Shown: one piece after another, positions 11,165 through 23,829 of the stretch
How positions within the stretch are numbered: position 1 is the stretch's first letter
Layout: each line of letters opens with the position of its first letter
NCBI RefSeq assembly: GCF_029227915.1
Contig: NC_079882.1
Location: 744,001 to 808,000, forward strand
Source: Hydractinia symbiolongicarpus
Lineage: Eukaryota > Cnidaria > Hydrozoa > Anthoathecata > Hydractiniidae
DNA length: 64,000 nt
Direction: 5' to 3'
The notes under the pieces: model-generated
The model's input: only the letters and a program-made list of their open reading frames with translations
Databases searched by the model: none
Told to the model about the DNA's origin: nothing
Position numbers and translations under genes: made by a program

Positions 11165-14100
11165 ATTGGTCCCACAGTAAATAATGAATTATTTATCTTA
11201 ATTTTTAAATGAAGCGCTACCACAGCGCCCAGTGTAATCGCTGAGTTACGGCAATCATGTCAATTTAACAAGAATGTTATTTCTTGGAGTCCAATTTTCT
11301 CACTTTCACATTTATAAGGTCATGGCCCAAAATCAGTTTAATTAAGTCCCACAGTCAATCGTTTCACTGCTAAACGCGATACAACCTAGTAATTCCGGAA
11401 AGATATCACGAAATACATGTTGGTACGAATATGTGACTCAACCGTTGTAACTTAAACGGATTGATGCTGTTAGAAAGTCAATGAAATGTAGTTTTTCAAA
11501 CTTTCTCCATTTCTTCGGCGCGGGATAACGGCTAGGATTGGTCCCACAGTAAAAAATGACTTGTTTATCTAAATTTTTAAATGAAGCGCCACCACAGCGC
11601 CCAGTGTATGCGCTGAGCTCCGACAATCATGTCAAATTAAGAAGAATGTGATTTCTTGGAGTCCAAATGTCTCACTTATCACATTTTTAACGTCACAGTC
11701 CAAAATCAGTTCAATTAAGTCCCACAGTCAATCGTTTCACTGTTAAACGCGATGCAACGTAGTAATATCGGACAAATATCGCTAAATACATGTTGGTACG
11801 AATATGTGATCCAACCGTTGTAACTCAAACGGACTGACACTGTTAAAAAGTCAATGAAATGTAGTTTTTGAACCTGTCGCTATTTCTTCAGCGCGCAATA
11901 ACGGCTAGGATTGGTCCCACAGTAAAAAATGACTTATTCATCTAAATTTTTAAATGAAGCGCTACCACAGCGTCCAGTGTATGCGCTGAGCTCCAACAAT
12001 CATGTCAAATTAAGAAGAATGTCATTTCTTGGAGTCCAATTGTCTCACTTATAACATTTTTAAAGTCACAGTCCAAAATCAGTTCAATTAAGTCCCACAG
12101 TCAATCGTTTCACTGTTAAAAGCGATGCAACCTAGTAATATGAGAAAAATATCTCTAAATACATGTTGGTACGAGTATGTGACGCAACCGTTGTAACTGA
12201 CGCGGATTGATACCGTTAGAAAGTCAATGAAATGTAGTTTTTGAAACTGTCGCTATTTCTTCAGCACAGGATAACGGCTAGGATTGGTCCCACAGTAAAA
12301 AATGACTTATTTATCTAAATTTTTAAATGAAGCGCTACCACAGCGCCCAGTGTAATCGCTGAGTTACGGCAATCATGTCAAATTAAGAAGAATGTTATTT
12401 CTTGGAGTCCAATTTTCTCACTTTCACATTTATAAGGTCATGGCCCAAAATCAGTTTAATTAAGTCCCACAGTCAATCGTTTCACTGCTAGACGCGATAC
12501 AACCTAGTAATTCCGGAAAGATATCACGAAATACATGTTGGTACGAATATGTGACTCAACCGTTGTAACTTAAACGGATTGATACCGTTAGAAAGTCAAT
12601 GAAATGTAGTTTTTGAAACTGTCGCTATTTCTTCAGCACAGGATAACGGCTAGGATTGGTCCCACAGTAAATAATGAATTATTTATCTTAATTTTTAAAT
12701 GAAGCGCTACCACAGCGCCCAGTGTAATCGCTGAGTTACGGCAATCATGTCAATTTAACAAGAATGTTATTTCTTGGAGTCCAATTTTCTCACTTTCACA
12801 TTTATAAGGTCATGGCCCAAAATCAGTTTAATTAAGTCCCACAGTCAATCGTTTCACTGCTAAACGCGATACAACCTAGTAATTCCGGAAAGATATCACG
12901 AAATACATGTTGGTACGAATATGTGACTCAACCATTGTAACTTAAACGGATTGATGCTGTTAGAAAGTCAATGAAATGTAGTTTTTCAAACTTTCTCCAT
13001 TTCTTCGGCGCGGGATAACGGCTAGGATTGGTCCCACAGTAAAAAATGACTTGTTTATCTAAATTTTTAAATGAAGCGCCACCACAGCGCCCAGTGTATG
13101 CGCTGAGCTCCGACAATCATGTCAAATTAAGAAGAATGTCATTTCTTGGAGTCCAAATGTCTCACTTATCACATTTTTAACGTCACAGTCCAAAATCAGT
13201 TCAATTAAGTCCCACAGTCAATCGTTTAACTGTTAAACGCGATGCAACGTAGTAATATCGGACAAATATCGCTAAATACATGTTGGTACGAATATTTGAC
13301 CCAACCGTTGTAACTCAAACGGACTGACACTGTTAAAAAGTCAATGAAATGTAGTTTTTGAACCTGTCGCTATTTCTTCAGTGCGCAATAACGGCTAGGA
13401 TTGGTCCCACAGTAAAAAATGACTTATTTATCTAAATTTTTAAATGAAGCGCTACCACAGCGTCCAGTGTATGCGCTGAGCTCCAACAATCATGTCAAAT
13501 TAAGAAGAATGTCATTTCTTGGAGTCCAATTGTCTCACTTATAACATTTTTAAAGTCACAGTCCAAAATCAGTTCAATTAAGTCCCACAGTCAATCGTTT
13601 CACTGTTAAAAGCGATGCAACCTAGTAATATGAGAAAAATATCTCTAAATACATGTTGGTACGAGTATGTGACGCAACCGTTGTAACTGACGCGGATTGA
13701 TACCGTTAGAAAGTCAATGAAATGTAGTTTTTGAAACTGTCACTATTTCTTCAGCACAGGATAACGGCTAGGATTGGTCCCACAGTAAATAATGAATTAT
13801 TTAACAAAATTTTTAAATGAAGCGCTACCACAGCGCCCAGTGTAATCGCTGAGTTACGGCAATCATGTCAAATTAAGAAGAATGTTATTTCTTGGAGTCC
13901 AATTTTCTCACTTTCACATTTATAAGGTCATGGCCCAAAATCAGTTTAATTAAGTCCCACAGTCAATCGTTTCACTGCTAGACGCGATACAACCTAATAA
14001 TTCCGGAAAAATATCACGAAATACATGTTGGTACGAATATGTGACTCAACCGTTGTAACTTAAACGGATTGATGCTGTTAGAAAGTCAATGAAATGTAGT

Positions 14101-16380
14101 TTTTCAAACTTTCTCCATTTCTTCGGCGCGGGATAACGGCTAGGATTGGTCCCACAGTAAAAAATGACTTATTTATCTAAATTTTTAAATGAAGCGCTAC
14201 CACAGCGTCCAGTGTATGCGCTGAGCTCCAACAATCATGTCAAATTAAGAAGAATGTCATTTCTTGGAGTCTAATTGTCTCACTTATAACATTTTTAAAG
14301 TCACAGTCCAAAATCAGTTCAATTAAGTCCCACAGTCAATCGTTTCACTGTTAAAAGCGATGCAACCTAGTAATATGAGAAAAATATCTCTAAATACATG
14401 TTGGTACGAGTATGTGACGCAACCGTTGTAACTTACGCGGATTGATACCGTTAGAAAGTCAATGAAATGTAGTTTTTGAAACTGTCGCTATTTCTTCAGC
14501 ACAGGATAACGGCTAGGATTGGTCCCACAGTAAATAATGAATTATTTATCTTAATTTTTAAATGAAGCGCTACCACAGCGCCCAGTGTAATCGCTGAGTT
14601 ACGGCAATCATGTCAATTTAACAAGAATGTTATTTCTTGGAGTCCAATTTTCTCACTTTCACATTTATAAGGTCATGGCCCAAAATCAGTTTAATTAAGT
14701 CCCACAGTCAATCGTTTCACTGCTAAACGCGATACAACCTAGTAATTCCGGAAAGATATCACGAAATACATGTTGGTACGAATATGTGACTCAACCGTTG
14801 TAACTTAAACGGATTGATGCTGTTAGAAAGTCAATGAAATGTAGTTTTTCAAACTTTCTCCATTTCTTCGGCGCGGGATAACGGCTAGGATTGGTCCCAC
14901 AGTAAAAAATGACTTGTTTATCTAAATTTTTAAATGAAGCGCCACCACAGCGCCCAGTGTATGCGCTGAGCTCCGACAATCATGTCAAATTAAGAAGAAT
15001 GTCATTTCTTGGAGTCCAAATGTCTCACTTATCACATTTTTAACGTCACAGTCCAAAATCAGTTCAATTAAGTCCCACAGTCAATCGTTTCACTGTTATA
15101 CGCGATGCAACGTAGTAATATCGGACAAATATCGCTAAATACATGTTGGTACGAATATGTGACCCAACCGTTGTAACTCAAACGGACTGACACTGTTAAA
15201 AAGTCAATGAAATGTAGTTTTTGAACCTGTCGCTATTTCTTCAGCGCGCAATAACGGCTAGGATTGGTCCCACAGTAAAAAATGACTTATTTATCTAAAT
15301 TTTTAAATGAAGCGCTACCACAGCGTCCAGTGTATGCGCTGAGCTCCAACAATCATGTCAAATTAAGAAGAATGTCATTTCTTGGAGTCCAATTGTCTCA
15401 CTTATAACATTTTTAAAGTCACAGTGCAAAATCAGTTCAATTAAGTCCCACAGTCAATCGTTTCACTGTTAAAAGCGATGCAACCTAGTAATATGAGAAA
15501 AATATCTCTAAATACATGTTGGTACGAGTATGTGACGCAACCGTTGTAACTGACGCGGATTGATACCGTTAGAAAGTCAATGAAATGTAGTTTTTGAAAC
15601 TGTCGCTATTTCTTCAGCACAGGATAACGGCTAGGATTGGTCCCACAGTAAATAATGAATTATTTAACAAAATTTTTAAATGAAGCGCTACCACAGCGCC
15701 CAGTGTAATCGCTGAGTTACGGCAATCATGTCAAATTAAGAAGAATGTTATTTCTTGGAGTCCAATTTTCTCACTTTCACATTTATAAGGTCATGGCCCA
15801 AAATCAGTTTAATTAAGTCCCACAGTCAATCGTTTCACTGCTAGACGCGATACAACCTAGTAATTCCGGAAAGATATCACGAAATACATGTTGGTACGAA
15901 TATGTGACTCAACCGTTGTAACTTAAACGGATTGATGCTGTTAGAAAGTCAATGAAATGTTGTTTTTCAAACTTTCTCCATTTCTTCGGCGCGGGATAAC
16001 GGCTAGGATTGGTCCCACAGTAAAAAATGACTTATTTATCTAAATTTTTAAATGAAGCGCCACAACAGCGCCCAGTGTATGCGCGGAGCTCCGACAATCA
16101 TGTCAAATTAAGAAGAATGTCATTTCTTGGAGTCCAAATGTCTCACTTATCACATTTTTAACGTCACAGTCTAAAATCAGTTCAATTAAGTGCCACAGTC
16201 AATCGTTTCACTGTTAAACGCGATGCAACGTAGTAATATCGGACAAATATCGCTAAATAGATGTTGGTACGAATATGTGACCCAACCGTTGTAACTCAAA
16301 CGGACTGACACTGTTAAAAAGTCAATGAAATGTAGTTTTTGAACCTGTCGCTATTTCTTCAGCGCGCAATAACGGCTAGG
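11165..16380 (+). repeat. Higher-order repeat, three copies (shifts 1490 and 1863 bp)
   Basis: Anchors 11165, 11537, 11910, 12283 recur at 12655, 13027, 13400, 13773 (shift 1490 bp, four monomers). Anchors 12655, 13027, 13400, 13773, 14145 recur at 14518, 14890, 15263, 15636, 16008 (shift 1863 bp, five monomers). Marker variants agree, for example 'caatttaacaagaatg' near 11265, 12755 and 14617, 'gacttgtttatc' near 11560, 13050 and 14913, and 'ttaacaaaattttt' at 13801 and 15664. The near-identity of the copies indicates recent duplication. The monomer at 12283 is a hybrid that switches type near 12583. Confidence 0.85.
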
Positions 16381-16789
16381 ATTGGTCCCACAGTAAAAAA
16401 TGACTTATTTATCTAAATTTTTAAATGAAGCGCTACCACAGCGTCCAGTGTATGCGCTGAGCTCCAACAATCATGTCAAATTGAGAAGAATGTCATTTCT
16501 TGGAGTCCAAATATCTCACTTATCACATTTTTAACGTCACAGTCCAAAATCAGTTCAATTAAGTCCCACAGTCAATCGTTTTACTGTTAAACGCGTTACA
16601 ACCTAGTAATACCGGAAAGATACAACGAAATACATGTTGGTACGAATATGTGACTCAACCGTTGTAACTCAAACGGATTGATACTTTTAGAAAGTCAATG
16701 AAATGTAGTTTTTTAAACTTTCTCCATTTCTTCAGCGCGCAATAACGGCTAGGATTGGTCCCACAGTAAAAAAATGACTTATTTATCTA
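16381..16789 (+). repeat. Junction monomer before the 6-monomer block
   Basis: The monomer starts with the 'gcgtccagtgtatgcgctgagctccaac' class seen at 15263 but changes to the 'gcgttacaacc...gatacaacg' class in its second half, near 16580. It is a recombinant between two types and lies just upstream of the 2233-bp duplication. Confidence 0.6.
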
Positions 16790-19700
16790 AATTTTTAAAT
16801 GAAGCGCTACCACAGCGTCCAGTGTAATCGCTGAGTTCCGGCAATCATGTCAAATTAAGAAGAATGTTATTTCTTGGAGTCCAATTTTCTCACTTTCACA
16901 TTTATAAGGTCATGGCCCAAAATCAGTTTAATTAAGTCCCACAGTCAATCGTTTCATTGTTAAACGCGATACAACCTAGTAATTCCGGAAAGATATCACG
17001 AAATACATGTTGGTACGAATATGTGACTCAACTGTTGTAACTTAAACGGATTGATGCTGTTAGAAAGTCAATGAAATGTAGTTTTTCAAACTTTCTCCAT
17101 TTCTTCAGCGCGGGATAACGGCTAGGATTGGTCCCACAGTAAAAAATAACTTTCCTTTCTAAATTTTTAAATGAAGCGCCACCACAGCGCCCAGTGTATG
17201 CGCTGAGCTCCGACAATCATGTCAAATTAAGAAGAATGTTTCTTCTTGGAATCCAATTGTCTCAATTTCACATTTATAAGGTCACGGCCAAAATCAGTAC
17301 AATTAAATCCCACAGTCAATCGTTTCACTGTTAAACGCGATACAACCTAGTAGTACCGGAACGATATCACGAAATACATGTTGGTACGAATATGTGACTC
17401 AACCGTTGTAACTCAAACGGATTGATACTGTTAGAAAGTCAATGAAATGTAGTTTTTGAAACTGTCTCTATTTCTTCAGCGCAGGATAACGGCTAGGATA
17501 GGTCCCACAGTAAAAAATGACTTATTTATCTAAATTTTTAAATGGAGCGCTACCACAGCGCCCAGTGTAATCGCTGAGTTCCGGCAATCATGTCAAATTA
17601 AGAAGAATGTTATTTCTTGGAGTCCAATAGTCTTACTTTCACATTTATAAGGTCACAGCCCAAAATTAGTACAATTAAGTCCCACAGTCAATCGTTTTAC
17701 TGTTAAACGCGTTACAACCTAGTAATACCGGAAAGATACAACGAAATACATGTTGGTACGAATATGTGACTCAACCGTTGTAACTCAAACGGATTGATAC
17801 TTTTAGAAAGTCAATGAAATGTAGTTTTTCAAACTTTCTCCATTTCTTCAGCGCGCAATAACGGCTAGGAATGGTCCCACAGTAAAAAATGACTTATTTA
17901 TCTAAATTTTTAAATGAAGCGCTACCACAGCGTCCAGTGTAATCGCTGAGTTCCGGCAATCATGTCAAACTAAGAAGAATGTTATTTCTTGGAGTCCAAT
18001 TGTCTCACTAACAATATTTATAAGGTCACAGTCCAAAATCAGTTCAATTAAGTCCCACAGTCAATCGTTTCACTGTTAAAAGCGATGCAACCTAGTAATA
18101 TGAGAAAAATATCGCTAAATACATGTTGGTACGAGTATGTGACGCAACCGTTGTAACTGACGCGGATTGATACCGTTAGAAAGTCAATGAAATGTAGTTT
18201 TTGAAACTGTCGCTATTTCTTCAGCACAGGATAACGGCTAGGATTGGTCCCACAGTAAATAATGAATTATTTATCTAAATTTTTAAATGAAGGGCTACCA
18301 CAGCGCCCAGTGTAATCGCTGAGTTACGGCAATCATGTCAAATTAAGAAGAATGTTATTTCTTGGAGTCCAATTTTCTCACTTTCACATTTATAAGGTCA
18401 TGGCCCAAAATCAGTTTAATTAAGTCCCACAGTCAATCGTTTCACTGCTAAACGCGATATAACCTAGTAATTCCAGAAAGATATCACGAAATACATGTTG
18501 GTACGAATATGTGACTCAACCGTTGTAACTTAAACGGATTGATGCTGTTAGAAAGTCAATGAAATGTAGTTTTTCAAACTTTCTCCATTTCTTCGGCGCG
18601 GGATAACGGCTAGGATTGGTCCCACAGTAAAAAATGACTTATTTATCTAAGTTTTTAAATGAAGCGCCACCACAGCGCCCAGTGTATGCGCTGAGCTCCG
18701 ACAATCATGTCAAATTAAGAAGAATGTCATTTCTTGGAGTCCAAATGTCTCACTTATCACATTTTTAACGTCACAGTCCAAAATCAGTTCAATTAAGTCC
18801 CACAGTCAATCGTTTCACTGTTAAACGCGACGCAACGTAGTAATATCGGACAATTATCGCTAAATACATGTTGGTACGAATATGTGACCCAACCGTTGTA
18901 ACTCAAACGGACTGACACTGTTAAAAAGTCAATGAAATGTAGTTTTTGAACCTGTCGCTATTTCTTCAGCGCGCAATAACGGCTAGGATTGGTCCCACAG
19001 TAAAAAATGACTTATTTATCTAAATTTTTAAATGAAGCGCTACCACAGCGTCCAGTGTAATCGCTGAGTTCCGGCAATCATGTCAAATTAAGAAGAATGT
19101 TATTTCTTGGAGTCCAATTTTCTCACTTTCACATTTATAAGGTCATGGCCCAAAATCAGTTTAATTAAGTCCCACAGTCAATCGTTTCATTGTTAAACGC
19201 GATACAACCTAGTAATTCCGGAAAGATATCACGAAATACATGTTGGTACGAATATGTGACTCAACTGTTGTAACTTAAACGGATTGATGCTGTTAGAAAG
19301 TCAATGAAATGTAGTTTTTCAAACTTTCTCCATTTCTTCAGCGCGGGATAACGGCTAGGATTGGTCCCACAGTAAAAAATAACTTTCCTTTCTAAATTTT
19401 TAAATGAAGCGCCACCACAGCGCCCAGTGTATGCGCTGAGCTCCGACAATCATGTCAAATTAAGAAGAATGTTTCTTCTTGGAATCCAATTGTCTCAATT
19501 TCACATTTATAAGGTCACGGCCAAAATCAGTACAATTAAATCCCACAGTCAATCGTTTCACTGTTAAACGCGATACAACCTAGTAGTACCGGAACGATAT
19601 CACGAAATACATGTTGGTACGAATATGTGACTCAACCGTTGTAACTCAAACGGATTGATACTGTTAGAAAGTCAATGAAATGTAGTTTTTGAAACTGTCT

Positions 19701-21255
19701 CTATTTCTTCAGCGCAGGATAACGGCTAGGATAGGTCCCACAGTAAAAAATGACTTATTTATCTAAATTTTTAAATGGAGCGCTACCACAGCGCCCAGTG
19801 TAATCGCTGAGTTCCGGCAATCATGTCAAATTAAGAAGAATGTTATTTCTTGGAGTCCAATAGTCTTACTTTCACATTTATAAGGTCACAGCCCAAAATT
19901 AGTACAATTAAGTCCCACAGTCAATCGTTTTACTGTTAAACGCGTTGCAACCTAGTAATACCGGAAAGATACAACGAAATACATGTTGGTACGAATATGT
20001 GACTCAACCGTTGTAACTCAAACGGATTGATACTTTTAGAAAGTCAATGAAATGTAGTTTTTCAAACTTTCTCCATTTCTTCAGCGCGCAATAACGGCTA
20101 GGAATGGTCCCACAGTAAAAAATGACTTATTTATCTAAATTTTTAAATGAAGCGCTACCACAGCGTCCAGTGTAATCGCTGAGTTCCGGCAATCATGTCA
20201 AACTAAGAAGAATGTTATTTCTTGGAGTCCAATTGTCTCACTAACAATATTTATAAGGTCACAGTCCAAAATCAGTTCAATTAAGTCCCACAGTCAATCG
20301 TTTCACTGTTAAAAGCGATGCAACCTAGTAATATGAGAAAAATATCGCTAAATACATGTTGGTACGAGTATGTGACGCAACCGTTGTAACTGACGCGGAT
20401 TGATACCGTTAGAAAGTCAATGAAATGTAGTTTTTGAAACTGTCGCTATTTCTTCAGCACAGGATAACGGCTAGGATTGGTCCCACAGTAAATAATGAAT
20501 TATTTATCTAAATTTTTAAATGAAGGGCTACCACAGCGCCCAGTGTAATCGCTGAGTTACGGCAATCATGTCAAATTAAGAAGAATGTTATTTCTTGGAG
20601 TCCAATTTTCTCACTTTCACATTTATAAGGTCATGGCCCAAAATCAGTTTAATTAAGTCCCACAGTCAATCGTTTCACTGCTAAACGCGATATAACCTAG
20701 TAATTCCAGAAAGATATCACGAAATACATGTTGGTACGAATATGTGACTCAACCGTTGTAACTTAAACGGATTGATGCTGTTAGAAAGTCAATGAAATGT
20801 AGTTTTTCAAACTTTCTCCATTTCTTCGGCGCGGGATAACGGCTAGGATTGGTCCCACAGTAAAAAATGACTTATTTATCTAAGTTTTTAAATGAAGCGC
20901 CACCACAGCGCCCAGTGTATGCGCTGAGCTCCGACAATCATGTCAAATTAAGAAGAATGTCATTTCTTGGAGTCCAAATGTCTCACTTATCACATTTTTA
21001 ACGTCACAGTCCAAAATCAGTTCAATTAAGTCCCACAGTCAATCGTTTCACTGTTAAACGCGACGCAACGTAGTAATATCGGACAATTATCGCTAAATAC
21101 ATGTTGGTACGAATATGTGACCCAACCGTTGTAACTCAAACGGACTGACACTGTTAAAAAGTCAATGAAATGTAGTTTTTGAACCTGTCGCTATTTCTTC
21201 AGCGCGCAATAACGGCTAGGATTGGTCCCACAGTAAAAAATGACTTATTTATCTA
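16790..21255 (+). repeat. Six-monomer tandem duplication, period 2233 bp
   Basis: Anchors 17127, 17498, 17870, 18243, 18615, 18988 recur at 19360, 19731, 20103, 20476, 20848, 21221, each exactly 2233 bp later. The copies look almost identical by eye; one difference is gcgttacaacc near 17710 against gcgttgcaacc near 19943. Private variants shared by both copies include taactttcctttct (17147 and 19380), 'gaagggctacc', 'gatataacctagtaattccag' and 'gacaattatcgc'. The end points are approximate because flanking monomers are also similar. Confidence 0.9.
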
Positions 21256-23829
21256 AATTTTTAAATGAAGCGCTACCACAGCGTCCAGTGTATGCGCTGA
21301 GCTCCAACAATCATGTCAAATTAAGAAGAATGTCATTTCTTGGAGTCCAAATGTCTCACTTATCACATTTTTAACGTCACAGTCCAAAATCAGTTCAATT
21401 AAGTCCCACAGTCAATCGTTTCACTGTTAAACGCGATGCAACGTAGTAATATCGGACAAATATCGCTAAATACATGTTGGTACGAATATGTGACCTAACC
21501 GTTGTAACTCAAACGGACTGACACTGTTAAAAAGTCAATGAAATGTAGTTTTTGAACCTGTCGCTATTTCTTCAGCGCGCAATAACGGCTAGGATTGGTC
21601 CGACAGTAAAAAATGACTTATTTATCTAAATTTTTAAATGAAGCGCTACCACAGCGTCCAGTGTAATCGCTGAGTTCCGGCAATCATGTCAAACTAAGAA
21701 GAATGTTATTTCTTGGAGTCCAATTGTCTCACTAACACTATTTATAAGGTCACAGTCCAAAATCAGTTCAATTAAGTCCCACAGTCAATCGTTTCACTGT
21801 TAAAAGCGATGTAACCTAGTAATATGAGAAAAATATCTGTAAATACATGTTGGTACAAGTATGTGACGCAACCATTGTAACTGACGCGGATTGATACCGT
21901 TAGAAAGTCAATGAAATGTAGTTTTTGAAACTGTCACTATTTCTTCAGCACAGGATAACGGCTAGGATTGGTCCCACAGTAAATAATGAATTATTTATCT
22001 AAATTTTTAAATGAAGCGCTACCACAGCGCTTAGTGTAATCGCTGAGTTACGGCAATCATGTCAAATTAAGAAGAATGTTATTTCTTGGAGTCCAATTTT
22101 CTCACTTTCACATTTATAAGGTCATGGCCCAAAATCAGTTTAATTAAGTCCCACAGTCAATCGTTTCACTGCTAAACGCGATACAACCTAGTAATTCCGG
22201 AAAGATATCACGAAATACATGTTGGTACGAATATGTGACTCAACCGTTGTAACTTAAACGGATTGATGCTGTTAGAAAGTTAATGAAATGTAGTGTTTCA
22301 AACTTTCTCCATTTCTTCAGCGCGGGATAACGGCTAGGATTGGTCCCACAGTAAAAAATGACTTATTTATCTAAATTTTTAAATGAAGCGCCACCACAGC
22401 GCCCAGTGTATGCGTTGAGCTCCGAAAGCATGTCAAATTAAGAAGAATGTCATTTCTTGGAGTCCAAATGTCTCACTTATCACATTTATAACGTCACAGT
22501 CCAAAATCAGTTCAATTAAGTCCCACAGTCAATCGTTTCACTGTTAAACGCGATGCAACGTAGTAATATCGGAAAAATATCGCTAAATACATGTTGGTAC
22601 GAATATGTGACCCAACCGTTGTAACTCAAACGGACTGACACTGTTAAAAAGTCAATGAAATGTAGTTTTTGAACCTGTCGCTATTTCTTCAGCGCGCGAT
22701 AACGGCTAAGATTGGTCCCACAGTAAAAAGATGACTTATTTATCTAAATTTTTAAATTAAGCGCTACCACAGCGTCCAGTGTAATCGCTGAGTTCCGGCA
22801 ATCATGTCAAACTAAGAAGAATGTTATTTCTTGGAGTCCAATTGTCTCACTAACAATATTTATAAGGTCACAGTCCAAAATCAGTTCAATTAAGTCCCAC
22901 AGTCAATCGTTTCACTGTTAAAAGCGATGCAACCTAGTAATATGAGAAAAATATCTCTAAATACATGTTGGTACGAGTATGTGACGCAACCGTTGTAACT
23001 GACGCGGATTGATACCGTTAGAAAGTCAATGAAATGTAGTTTTTGAAACTGTCGCTATTTCTTCAGCACAGGATAACGGCTAGGATTGGTCCCACAGTAA
23101 ATAATGAATTATTTATCTAAATTTTTAAATGAAGCGCTACCACAGCGCCCAGTGTAATCGCTGAGTTCCGGCAATCATGTCAAATTAAGAAGAATGTTAT
23201 TTCTTGGAGTCCAATAGTCTTACTTTCACATTTATAAGGTCACAGCCCAAAATTAGTTCAATTAAGTCCCACAGTCAATCGTTTTACTGTTAAACGCGTT
23301 ACAACCTAGTAATACCAGAAAGATACAACGAAATACATGTTGGTACGAATATGTGACTCAACCGTTGTAACTCAAACGGATTGATACTTTTAGAAAGTCA
23401 ATGAAATGTAGTTTTTCAAACTTTCTCCATTTCTTCAGCGCACAATAACGGCTAGGAATGGTCCCACAGTAAAAAATGACTTATTTATCTAAATTTTTAA
23501 ATGAAGCGCTACCACAGCGTCCAGTGTAATCGCTGAGTTCCTGCAATCATGTCAAACTAAGAAGAATGTTATTTCTTGAAGTCCAATTGTCTCACTAACA
23601 ATATTTATAAGGTCACAGTCCAAAATCAGTTCAATTAAGTCCCACAGTCAATCGATTCACTGTTAAAAGCGATGCAACCTAGTAATATGAGAAAAATATC
23701 GCTAAATACATGTTGGTACGAGTATGTGACGCAACCGTTGTAACTGACGCGGATTGATACCGTTAGAAAGTCAATGAAATGTAGTTTTTGAAACTGTCGC
23801 TATTTCTTCAGCACAGGATAACGGCTAGG
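21256..23829 (+). repeat. Monomer mosaic, partly matching 59.4-60.9 kb
   Basis: Anchors are 21221, 21594, 21967, 22339, 22711, 23085, 23457. Those at 21967, 22339, 22711, 23085 correspond to 59437, 59809, 60182, 60556 at a constant offset of 37,470-37,471 bp. Shared markers include the extra-base 'aaaaagatgac/aaaaaaatgac...aaattaagcgctacc' monomer (22711 and 60182). The monomer at 22339 has a small deletion in 'ctccgaaagcatg'. Confidence 0.7.

Noticed and set aside
11438-19449. 62-codon minus-strand open frames (11438-11626, 12928-13116, 14791-14979, 17028-17216, 19261-19449; also 57102-57290 and 62308-62505)
   Set aside because: All are copies of the same satellite segment, are closed by stops in most monomers, span the monomer boundary, show no recognisable domain or signal, and lack a credible gene context. 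Not annotated as CDS.
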